NCBI GenBank assembly: GCA_934130085.1
Contig: CAKOXK010000014.1
Span: forward strand, 1-33,067
Source: an uncultured Clostridia bacterium
GTDB lineage: Bacteria > Bacillota > Clostridia > TANB77 > CAG-508
Direction: 5' to 3'
Length of the DNA stretch: 33,067 bases
Part shown: positions 26,549 through 33,067 of the stretch, one piece after another
How the letters are laid out: each line of letters starts with the position of its first letter
Numbering within the stretch: position 1 is the first letter of the stretch
Notes under the pieces: generated by a model
What the model was told of the DNA's origin: nothing
What the model saw: only the letters and a program-made list of their open reading frames with translations
The model's database searches: none
Position numbers and translations under genes: made by a program

Positions 26549-27001
26549 TTAGCTCCTTTCCTTTTTATTTGTAAAGAAACTTAATATTTTATTTATGATC
26601 TTTTTAAATATGTTTTCTTCTTTAGCAATGTCTTGAGTAATTACATTTGATTTTAGTTCTTTTTTATTTTTAAATATATCATCTATATTGTAATTTTCCA
26701 TTTTTTCTGTTTTCTCTATTTTTGAATTATCAGATTGAATAACGCTTTTAAATTTATTTCTATCTTTTTCATCGCACCACCAAGTAATATAAATAAAACC
26801 TAAAAGCTCTCTAGTCTGTTTCCTTAAATTAAGCCCACTTATTGGCCCATTATGATTAAAGTTCGCCTTATAATTTTTGTTTGCAATCTCTGATAAAAAT
26901 TTTATAAAACTTTGTGGTATCTTTTTAACATCTTCCTTATCTGTATAATTTAATATATCTAAAACTTCAACAGCAGCCTCACTATATTTGGCTTCTATCA
27001 T
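26549..27001 (-). CDS. Hypothetical protein of the MoxR-VWA operon
   Basis: A protein of about 150 residues of unknown function. I choose the ATG at 27001 (MIEAKYSEAAVEVLDILNYT) because GAGG lies 8 bases upstream; an in-frame GTG at 27010 is less likely. The N-terminal 90 residues look like a small helical clostridial domain (AAVEVLDIL, then KKIPQSFIKFLSEIANKNYK and LLGFIYITWWCDEKDRNKF). The C-terminus is Lys-rich with an amphipathic helix ENIFKKIINKILSFFTNKK that may bind membrane or a partner. It overlaps the end of the MoxR gene by 20 bases, indicating coupled translation. Confidence 0.75.
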   Translation of the reverse strand: MIEAKYSEAAVEVLDILNYTDKEDVKKIPQSFIKFLSEIANKNYKANFNHNGPISGLNLRKQTRELLGFIYITWWCDEKDRNKFKSVIQSDNSKIEKTEKMENYNIDDIFKNKKELKSNVITQDIAKEENIFKKIINKILSFFTNKKERS

Positions 27002-29225
27002 CTTCTTCACCTCTCACTTCTTTAGTACCTCTGCCTAAATATCCACTATACATTTGTCCTATACCTGTATAAGCATCTAAACCATCTTGTGCATATTGTC
27101 CTGCTTCCATTCCAGTATGTAAAGATAATGCTTGCTCTTGTAATTCTGCAATTCTTTCCATTTTTCTTTCATCATTTCCAGCCCAATATATATCATATAT
27201 TGCTAAATATTCTGGCTCACAATGTTTTCTAATGAAATCTCTACAAGCTTCAACTTGACTTTCATCCGCTGTTATCAATGCAGTCATATATGCAAATCTT
27301 TCACTTGTATCTCTTGGCAAATCTGCTTGTGTATATCCTTTTCCCAAGCCTTGTACTATTTCTTCTGGTGTTAATGTAGGTAAATTATAAAAATCGAAAA
27401 ATTCACTAGCCCATTCCATACGAAGTTTTGATTCTATTGACCTTTGAATTATATCTTCAACATTTTTTCCTTCATATCTACCAGCTTCTAAATTTCTTTC
27501 AAAATTATATAAAGTATTTGAAACTGAAGTCCAACCACGAGGATCATTTGTTCTGCCTTTACAACCATTTGCGTCTAAATGTTGTTCTCCAACTTCTGGT
27601 TCCTCATAAAAATATCCTATATCTTGTAGAGCTTCACTTTTACCAGAACTATTATATTTTGAAAGCATATATCCTATTACTGCTGGATGTATCTTATGTG
27701 GAATAGCATATTCTGTTAGCCATTCTCCAACCTTTGGTTCCATATCTAATATATGGTCAAATCTTTTTTCTAGTGGTTCTGCCAAATCTTCTGCTACACT
27801 TGAATATTTCTTTTGATTTCCTGTTGCTACCACAACAACATTATCTGGTAGTTTAAGTCCTTTTCCTATCTCTACCATTCTATTTAAAACTAAAGTATAT
27901 ACCAAACTTTGAACTGCTGGTTTAACATTCAAAAGCTCATCTAGCATTATTACAACTTTTTTATCACTCTCTTTTGATCTCTCATAAATTGTATCTGCTA
28001 TATCAAATATACTTTGTAAATTTTCTTCCACCATTTTTCTTTCTTCTTCTGTTGCTTCTTGTAAAATAGCTGTTTTTGCAAAATCTGGTGGTATGCTTTG
28101 TCCTGTTTGTAAATTAACTGAACCTACAACTTTTTCTGGGAACATATTATTCGTTAATTTTATATAGATTAAATCTGGATATAAAGATTTAATTCTTTCT
28201 GTTTTTCCTATTCCAGATGGACCTCTTAATAAGACTGATTCACCTGATTCAATCCAATTTTGTATTATTTCTGTATCTGTCATCCTTGCTCTGCTAGCTT
28301 CTTTTGTTTTATCTGGATTTAATTTTTGCAATCTTGATTTTTTAGGTTGAACTTCTGGTATTTCTTCGCTTTGTTCACCTACTTCTATTGTCCCTCTTGA
28401 CTGTTCTAATTCTTTAGATAAATATCTATCCATAAATGTTTTAATGTTTGTTTTGTCAAAATCTTCTGTGTAATAATCTCTTGTATTTTTAAATTGAACA
28501 CCAGCAAAAATTAGTTTATCTGTAAGCATCATTTTTGCTCTTTCATCAACTAACCATTTTACTGGAGCAACTTCTACCCATACAGGATCACCATCTCTAT
28601 AACTCTCGCCATTTGAAAGTTTAAATTCACTACCATCAAAGCAAGAATTTGCTTCTACTCTTACATATCTCTTTCCATCTAATTGAAATTCCTCGTGTTG
28701 TTTTGATGAAAATTCTTCATCGTATTCATCATATTTTCTTGAATCTGTTGTATATTTCTTTCCAGTTCTTGATAAACTTCTTCTTTGAAAAGCTCTTTCT
28801 AGTTTTTGTTGAATATCTCTTGATACTGCTTTTTGTGGATAGTACCCATATTCTACTTCAAGAATCCCATCACTAGCTCTGCGCCCACTCACTCCGTTCG
28901 TGGGAATGCTAGAGATTGATGAGAACGGTAAAGCTGGGCGAGCCCCATCATCGCGTTCGTGAACAAAGCAGTAATTCCTAATACCATCTTCGCTAACCAC
29001 GCGCGCGTCATTATCTCCATCATCTGTTCTCATCCAATAATATCCAGTTCTTCCCTCTAATGAGTCATCACTAGGTATATGACAATAATTTGTATCTATA
29101 TCAACCCATCCTCCTAGTAATATAGAAAAATCAGTTATTGCTGCTTGTGTGCCTCTTTTTTTCAATATATCTAATTTATCACTTTCAAAACACTGCTCTT
29201 TTGTCAAAAAAGTTAGTTTACTCAT
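26982..29225 (-). CDS. MoxR-type AAA+ ATPase with N-terminal lectin-like domain
   Basis: A protein of about 747 residues. I use the ATG at 29225 (MSKLTFLTKEQ) after AAGGAG; a GTG four codons earlier overlaps the ribosome site. Residues about 30-105 resemble DUF6273, related to the C-type-lectin/formylglycine-enzyme fold (GYYWMRT, DARVVSEDG, GARPAL). Residues 122-275 form a second conserved region (EVEYGYYPQ, VEVAPVKWLVDERA). The AAA+ core has Walker A GPSGIGKT (335-342), Walker B VIMLDE (425-430), sensor 1 (ATGN, N470) and an arginine-finger candidate in EKRFD. MoxR ATPases remodel targets with VWA proteins; one is encoded in this operon. Codons 72-119 are unusually GC-rich. I infer that the N-terminal domain recognises a target for the ATPase. 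Confidence 0.85.
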   Translation of the reverse strand: MSKLTFLTKEQCFESDKLDILKKRGTQAAITDFSILLGGWVDIDTNYCHIPSDDSLEGRTGYYWMRTDDGDNDARVVSEDGIRNYCFVHERDDGARPALPFSSISSIPTNGVSGRRASDGILEVEYGYYPQKAVSRDIQQKLERAFQRRSLSRTGKKYTTDSRKYDEYDEEFSSKQHEEFQLDGKRYVRVEANSCFDGSEFKLSNGESYRDGDPVWVEVAPVKWLVDERAKMMLTDKLIFAGVQFKNTRDYYTEDFDKTNIKTFMDRYLSKELEQSRGTIEVGEQSEEIPEVQPKKSRLQKLNPDKTKEASRARMTDTEIIQNWIESGESVLLRGPSGIGKTERIKSLYPDLIYIKLTNNMFPEKVVGSVNLQTGQSIPPDFAKTAILQEATEEERKMVEENLQSIFDIADTIYERSKESDKKVVIMLDELLNVKPAVQSLVYTLVLNRMVEIGKGLKLPDNVVVVATGNQKKYSSVAEDLAEPLEKRFDHILDMEPKVGEWLTEYAIPHKIHPAVIGYMLSKYNSSGKSEALQDIGYFYEEPEVGEQHLDANGCKGRTNDPRGWTSVSNTLYNFERNLEAGRYEGKNVEDIIQRSIESKLRMEWASEFFDFYNLPTLTPEEIVQGLGKGYTQADLPRDTSERFAYMTALITADESQVEACRDFIRKHCEPEYLAIYDIYWAGNDERKMERIAELQEQALSLHTGMEAGQYAQDGLDAYTGIGQMYSGYLGRGTKEVRGEEDDRSQI
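28871..29010 (-). other. GC-rich block: candidate DGR variable region
   Basis: These 140 bases have about 54% GC (75 of 140), in a gene of ordinary low GC. They encode residues of about 72-119 of the MoxR protein, within its lectin-like domain. The coding strand ends with a G/C-rich part (CCCACGAACGGAGTGAGTGGG, with a 5-bp CCCAC/GTGGG stem), comparable in place to the G/C-rich end and hairpin found after variable regions of diversity-generating retroelements. No template repeat and no reverse transcriptase gene are in this window. The assignment is an inference. Confidence 0.45.
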
Positions 29226-29338
29226 AATAAAATTCACTCCTTAAATAATCATATTTATCTCAAATAAATACAAAAATAATTATCTAAAAGTATTTTACCA
29301 TAACAACATTTTTTAGACAATTTATTTACAAATATTTT

Positions 29339-29508
29339 TCAAACTTTTTTTGGAAATGAATCTACTTTTAATTTTTTACTTTCTTTTGTATCTTTTATAT
29401 GATTATAAAAAGCATTTTTTCTAATATAAACATAGTCGTCATCAACTATTTCTTTATTCCTTAATTTTTTGAGTGTTTTTTTAATCTATCTGTGATATTA
29501 TTACCCAT
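29339..29508 (-). pseudogene. Small frameshifted gene of unknown function
   Basis: An ATG at 29508 after a perfect GGAGG site starts MGNNITDRLKKH and stops after 15 codons. Dropping one A in an A7 run gives TLKKLRNKEIVDDDYVYI, then RKNAFYNHIKDTKESKKL and a stop at 29339-29341, about 56 residues in total. I do not recognise the family. A strong ribosome site and a promoter suggest it was a real gene. The rest of 29238-29693 holds only its promoter and short repeats. Confidence 0.4.
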
Positions 29509-29576
29509 AAGAGAGCACCTCCGATATGTTTGTATTTTGTCATTTAAACAATATCATTTTTGTGCTCTCTTTTCAA
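29509..29576 (-). promoter_or_regulatory. Promoter with inverted-repeat operator candidate
   Basis: On the minus strand TTGAAA (29571-29576), 17 bases, and TATTGT (29548-29553) form a plausible promoter. A perfect 10-bp inverted repeat, AAGAGAGCAC (29509-29518) and GTGCTCTCTT (29562-29571), has one arm in the promoter spacer and the other over the GGAGG ribosome site of the small gene at 29339-29508. Confidence 0.45.
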
Positions 29577-29595
29577 TATTTTATTTTTAATGTTC

Positions 29596-29640
29596 TTGTG
29601 ACATATCTATTTTAAACCTATATGTGTGCTAATTGATTTA
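29596..29640 (+). repeat. Short dispersed repeats 2 and 1, abutting
   Basis: 29596-29620 matches 22588-22612 (24 of 25) and 29622-29640 is identical to 21965-21983. Here the two units lie side by side, whereas at the 22-kb locus they are about 600 bases apart and in the reverse order. Confidence 0.65.
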
Positions 29641-29693
29641 CTACAATTCATAAAAACCTTTTAAACCTATATTAAATTATCATATAAATAAAT

Positions 29694-30233
29694 TTAATAA
29701 ATAAATTTATTTTCATTTATATCTAGAATAAATTCATTACATGTTTCAAATATTATTTTTAATTTTTTTTCATTTTTATCATAAAAGTATAAATCAGATG
29801 GACAAATCCAGTTAGTATTCAAACATACACTAACATAATAATTGTTCTTTTTTGTACATATTATTTTAACATCAAACAAATCATGTTTAAGATTTGCAAT
29901 TTCATTTATTATATTTAATAATTCTGAGTCTTTATTGTTTTCAATGAATATATTACAATTTTCTTGATTGATTTTATTTAGCACTTCATTTTTATTACGA
30001 TCAATATATGATTCAAAACAATTTGTGATAGAATATATTTTGTTATTTGTTTCAACAAATTCATCATTCTCTATTTTTTTTGAATTTCCATATTTATTAA
30101 CTTTGTAACAGGTCTTTTCTGCTTTTATAAACATACTATTACTATAATCATTTTCCTGTAAAAAAATAAAAGTAATAGTCCCAATAATAAAAATTATACT
30201 GATTATAAATATAAACAAAAGCTTTTTATTCAT
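29694..30233 (-). CDS. Membrane-anchored hypothetical protein
   Basis: A 179-residue protein of unknown family. It has a single N-terminal hydrophobic segment (LLFIFIISIIFIIGTITFIFL) followed by a polar extracytoplasmic region with several Cys (CYKVNKYGN, ITNCFES, ENCNIFI, VSVCLNTNWICPS) that could form disulfides. No lipobox is seen. The ATG at 30233 overlaps the stop of the broken DUF1016 gene (ATGA). It is very rich in Asn and Lys, as is common in this genome. I cannot assign a function. Confidence 0.65.
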   Translation of the reverse strand: MNKKLLFIFIISIIFIIGTITFIFLQENDYSNSMFIKAEKTCYKVNKYGNSKKIENDEFVETNNKIYSITNCFESYIDRNKNEVLNKINQENCNIFIENNKDSELLNIINEIANLKHDLFDVKIICTKKNNYYVSVCLNTNWICPSDLYFYDKNEKKLKIIFETCNEFILDINENKFIY

Positions 30234-30726
30234 TTTATAATAAATCCTTTCTTCTTTATTATTGCTGATAATAATCTTTCATATAACAATGAACCTATTT
30301 GTCTTTGGAGTTCACGAACACTCCATCTTGAATTTATAGTTTCTTTCATATAGAATTTTCTCTTTGACTCTTCATCTACTTTTAATAATTCAAGGTAATG
30401 TGACCAGTTCAATTGCGACGACAGTGTTGTCGCAATTGGAAAATAAATATAAAATTTTCTCATTCTTTCTAAATTTCTTTTTGAAAACCTTTTCCAAATT
30501 CAGCTGTTAATTTATGTGATAGTTTTTCAAGTACAGTTTCACCATATGAAGCTCTTTCATCACCTTGTTGTATTTCCATAATTGCTTTTCCAATATTCCA
30601 ATATAAATTAAGCATTTCTGTATTAATAGTAGTATAAACTCTATTTGTACTACTAATTACTAATTCTTTAATATTATCAAATATATTATTAATTTCATCT
30701 TCATTTTTTATTAATTTGTTATTCAT
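30230..30726 (-). pseudogene. DUF1016 (YhcG-type nuclease) gene, frameshifted and truncated
   Basis: The first part (30469-30726, after AGGAGG) reads NRVYTTINTEMLNLYWNIGK, then SYGETVLEKLSHKLTAEFGKGF, the N-terminal domain of DUF1016 proteins. It leaves frame after KGF. Adding one T restores SKRNLERMRKFYIYFP and continues into the second part (30230-30463) with SRWSVRELQRQIGSLLYERL. The frame then ends after about 160 codons, while complete family members are about 330-350 residues with a C-terminal PD-(D/E)XK nuclease domain. That domain is missing, so the gene is dead as a nuclease. These genes often sit in defence or restriction islands. Confidence 0.8.
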
Positions 30727-30756
30727 ATATGCACCTCCTAAAATGCGTTTACGAAC

Positions 30757-30868
30757 ATTTGTATTGTATCATATCTATATTATTTCCTTCCTTTTGAACT
30801 GTCAAGAATTCCTTGACAGTTCAATTTATGTCTGATTCTTCTTCCTCAAAGATATTTTTAATATTTTG
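30757..30868 (-). pseudogene. rhuM fragment 1 with perfect palindrome
   Basis: On the minus strand this reads NIKNIFEEEESDIN, a TGA stop, then TVKEFLTVQKEGN, matching the intact RhuM protein (HINNIYKDEELDEN, STCAKIAQVQKEGN). The DNA holds a perfect 13-bp palindrome, TTGAACTGTCAAG (30794-30806) and CTTGACAGTTCAA (30812-30824), at the place where the intact gene has a different palindrome. The in-frame stop and missing ends make it a remnant. Confidence 0.65.
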
Positions 30869-30937
30869 TGGACATTGTCCACATCCGTTCATCTAATATG
30901 ATTATATCAATTTTTACTTTTTTATCCAATGTGCAAT

Positions 30938-31963
30938 TTATTTATTTTCAATTTGCTTTGTTTCACTTAATAATCTATCAAAATCTGACACATAATTCTT
31001 ATCCTGTATAACTTTATATTTTTCATATTCGTTTTCCGCTTTTTCGACTGCTTGTTTATGTGAGATTTTTCCTTTTCCTTCTAAAACTTCATAATGGAAA
31101 ACTTTTAGGGCATTTTCTACTTCATCTTTCCAATCTTCCATATACATTGTTATACTTCTTTCTGCATTATTTTCAGCAATATCCAAAAATAAGTTTACTA
31201 AATTATTTAAATTCTTAATTTCTTGTTCATTTAAATAGTTCTTAGCAATAATTACATCAGATTTTAAAATTTTCCCATCAGGTGAATTTTCCCAGGTAGT
31301 AAGTCCCATATTTTCTTTTTTAGAATTCACTCTTTTATAAACTATTTCAGCAGCAGTGTTTCCAGTAATTGCATAATGAAATTTATTTTGAATTGTTTTA
31401 TAAAAAGTTATTGCAGTATCACTATTTTTATCATAATCTATAGAACATTCAGCAAATATATCAGTAATTTTTTGATAAAACATTCTCTCGCTTGTACGAA
31501 TTAATTTAATTCTTTCAAGTAATCTTTTAAAATACTCTTGATCAGATTTTTTTGCTTTTAAAAATCTTTCATCATTTAATGCAAAACCTTGAACCATATA
31601 ATCTTTAATTATTTTATTTGCCCAAGTTCTAAATTTAATTGCTTTTTTGGAGTTAATTCTAAAACCTATTGAAATGATCATATCAAGATTATAATATGGA
31701 TAAATTCTTTTAACTTCACGATTTCCCTCTTTCTGAACTTGTGCAATTTTTGCACAAGTTGAATTTTCATCTAATTCTTCATCTTTATAAATGTTATTTA
31801 TATGTCTTACAATTCCACTTCTATCAATATTAAAAAGTGATGCTAAAGCTTCAGTATTTAGCCATACATCTTCATTTTCTAATAGTACTTCTACTTTTGT
31901 ATTGCCTTCTTCATCATTATAAAATAAAATATTTTTCTCATTTCCAATTAATTTATTATCCAT
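30938..31963 (-). CDS. RhuM family protein
   Basis: A complete 341-residue member of the RhuM family (PF13310, named after a Salmonella pathogenicity-island gene). Family features are DVWLNTEALASLFNIDRSGI, a winged-helix-like DNA-binding region, then HINNIYKDEELDE and YYNLDMIISIGFRINSKKAI with FRTWANKIIKDYMVQGF. The C-terminal half is helical. AAGGAGG precedes the ATG. RhuM genes often lie in restriction/defence islands or mobile elements; the molecular role is not established. Residues of about 66-74 are encoded by an 11-bp palindrome (31736-31760). Two fragments of the same family flank this gene. Confidence 0.88.
   Translation of the reverse strand: MDNKLIGNEKNILFYNDEEGNTKVEVLLENEDVWLNTEALASLFNIDRSGIVRHINNIYKDEELDENSTCAKIAQVQKEGNREVKRIYPYYNLDMIISIGFRINSKKAIKFRTWANKIIKDYMVQGFALNDERFLKAKKSDQEYFKRLLERIKLIRTSERMFYQKITDIFAECSIDYDKNSDTAITFYKTIQNKFHYAITGNTAAEIVYKRVNSKKENMGLTTWENSPDGKILKSDVIIAKNYLNEQEIKNLNNLVNLFLDIAENNAERSITMYMEDWKDEVENALKVFHYEVLEGKGKISHKQAVEKAENEYEKYKVIQDKNYVSDFDRLLSETKQIENK
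31736..31760. repeat. Palindrome inside the rhuM reading frame
   Basis: AACTTGTGCAA (31736-31746) and TTGCACAAGTT (31750-31760) are perfectly complementary with a 3-base centre. The palindrome lies in the codons for STCAKIAQV. Confidence 0.8.
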
Positions 31964-32063
31964 GTTTTATCCTCCTTTTCAAAATATTTTTTAGTTAATT
32001 TATAGTAGACATTATACTATTTTTTACATTCTTAAACAATCATTTTGCTCGAATTCGACCAAG

Positions 32064-32493
32064 TTAAATCTTATTCAATTCATCTTCAAAAACTTCAGTA
32101 ACTTTTTTCTTATTTTCTTCTAAACTTAATATATAATATTTTTGAGTTGTTTCTATTCTTTTATGACCTAATACTTCTGCAACATCTTTTATCTCACATC
32201 CGTTTCTTAAACTAATAGTAGCAAAACTCCCTCTTAAATCGTAAAATCTGCATTGTATCCCTAATTCATGATGAATTATTCTAAATGGATACCTAATAAT
32301 ATCAGTTTCTGAATAAGTTCCATCTTTTCTAGTAAACACCATTTATGAATTCATCGTATGCTTTTTGTCCTGCTATATATGCTTCATTCTTCGTCTTAAA
32401 ACCACTTTTTGTTATTTGTTTTCTCTTTCCATTTACCTTTCCTGCTTCAAAGCAATATTGATATACATTACCTCTTTTTCTTATTCTAATCAT
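32064..32493 (-). pseudogene. Tyrosine integrase with central deletion
   Basis: The N-terminal arm-binding part begins near 32493 (MIRIRKRGNVYQYCFEAGKV, then KSGFKTKNEAYIAGQKAYDE), typical of Tn916-like integrases. It ends at a stop after INGVY. In another frame, right at the junction, the last 90 residues follow: RFYDLRGSFATISLRNG, VLGHKRIETTQKYY. The middle of about 200 residues, including the first catalytic arginine, is deleted. The enzyme is inactive. It marks a former integrative element in this region. Confidence 0.75.
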
Positions 32494-32574
32494 TTTATCA
32501 CTTTCCTCATCTTTGATATACATATAAAAATAGAGTATACCTACATGATACGCTCTATTCACTTTTTGCTTTAT

Positions 32575-32799
32575 CATCAATTTTATTCTATATCCTAAAG
32601 AAATTATCATATCTAAATTATAAAAAGGAATTTCTCTTGTAACACTTCTATTTCCTTCTTTTTGAACTTGTCGGAAATTCTGACAGGTTGGAATTTTATC
32701 TAATTCTTCCTCGGCATATATATTATTTATATGCTCTATTACGTTTGTTCTTGAAGTTTGGAACAGCTCTACCATTTGTTGTTGAGAATTCCTAAGCAT
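32575..32799 (-). pseudogene. rhuM fragment 2
   Basis: An N-terminally truncated RhuM piece: QQQMVELFQTSRTNVIEHIN, NNIYAEEELDKIPTCQNFRQ, then NLDMIISLGYRIK, after which similarity ends. Translation continues in frame into unrelated sequence and the integrase arm domain, so the DNA encodes an accidental fusion of 156 residues. It carries an imperfect palindrome (32665-32689) where the intact gene has a perfect one of other sequence. Confidence 0.75.
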
Positions 32800-33029
32800 T
32801 TAGGTCTTTTTCACTTTTAGTATTTATAGTATTATAAGTATTATTGTTACTATTAGATATTTATAATCTGTGTACATTTTGTGTACACTTTTTTCTGACT
32901 TTTCGTTACATTTTTATTATAATAGATATTACTAAGTTTTGTTAAAATTTTAAGTTTTTAGTAATATAAAACTATTATGCATATCTTAATAAATTGACTA
33001 TCTAATTTTTGTCAAGCTCTTTTTTATGA

Positions 33030-33067
33030 ATTTATTATATTATTTTTTTGTATGGCAAACAAGCGAA
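33030..33067. repeat. Palindromic repeat element, copy D (cut by window edge)
   Basis: The last bases, ATTATATTATTTTTTTGTAT then GGCAAACAAGCGAA, match the left part of copies A and B (TATTATATTGTTT, then GCGAACAAGCGAA). The rest lies beyond the window. The stretch 32800-33029 before it holds no gene that I can see. Confidence 0.5.

Noticed and set aside
29238..33067. A DGR reverse transcriptase or template repeat near the candidate variable region.
   Set aside because: No reverse transcriptase motif and no adenine-rich near-copy of 28871-29010 is present in this window. The claim therefore depends on sequence elsewhere in the genome.
1..33067. CRISPR arrays, rRNA and tRNA genes.
   Set aside because: I saw no regularly spaced direct repeats, no rRNA-like stretches and no tRNA cloverleaf with a T-loop GGTTCGAATCC-type core on either strand.

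Overview
The window is a low-GC (mostly under 35% by eye), strongly AT-biased stretch in which almost every gene lies on the minus strand. A Clostridia-type fatty-acid synthesis operon, Gram-positive AAGGAGG ribosome sites, a clostridial class of prepilin-like protein and an ISNCY-type transposase remnant point to an uncultured-type Clostridia (Bacillota) chromosome. The species cannot be named from this sequence.

Layout. (1) 1-7.0 kb: an edge gene remnant, a Tim44-like/zinc-ribbon membrane protein followed by an SPFH protein, a fused MacB-type ABC exporter with a near-consensus promoter, and a lone complete tyrosine integrase. (2) 7.1-9.1 kb: a MATE transporter fused to a cytidylate-kinase-like domain. 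(3) 9.4-20.7 kb: a type II fatty-acid synthesis cluster read leftwards: acyl-CoA/acyl-ACP synthetase, birA, fabD, fabG, fabF, accB, fabZ, accC, accD, accA, fabI, acpP. accD carries a one-base frameshift, and no fabH is present. A TetR regulator lies just upstream (21.3-21.9 kb), with a palindromic candidate operator at the operon promoter. (4) 22.1-24.6 kb: DUF378, a prepilin-like coiled-coil protein, and decayed pieces of corA, an Rpn-type nuclease and an ISNCY insertion sequence. (5) 24.6-29.2 kb: a compact four-gene operon: a MoxR-type AAA+ ATPase with an N-terminal DUF6273/C-type-lectin-like domain, a protein of unknown function, a small AAA-like protein without Walker A, and a DUF2201 metallopeptidase-VWA protein. 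(6) 29.3-33.1 kb: a mobile/defence scrapyard with a membrane-anchored hypothetical, a broken DUF1016 gene, one intact and two fragmentary rhuM genes, and an internally deleted integrase.

Most interesting points. The lectin-like domain of the MoxR protein contains a sharply bounded block of about 140 bp with 54% GC, inside a gene of ordinary low GC. This looks like the variable region of a diversity-generating retroelement, although no template repeat or reverse transcriptase is visible here. If confirmed, the system would be a MoxR-VWA module with a hypervariable recognition domain. Two further observations are a family of about 140-bp palindromic elements (three copies plus one cut by the window edge) with compensating changes in their inner arms, and three rhuM copies that each carry a different palindrome at the same position of the reading frame.
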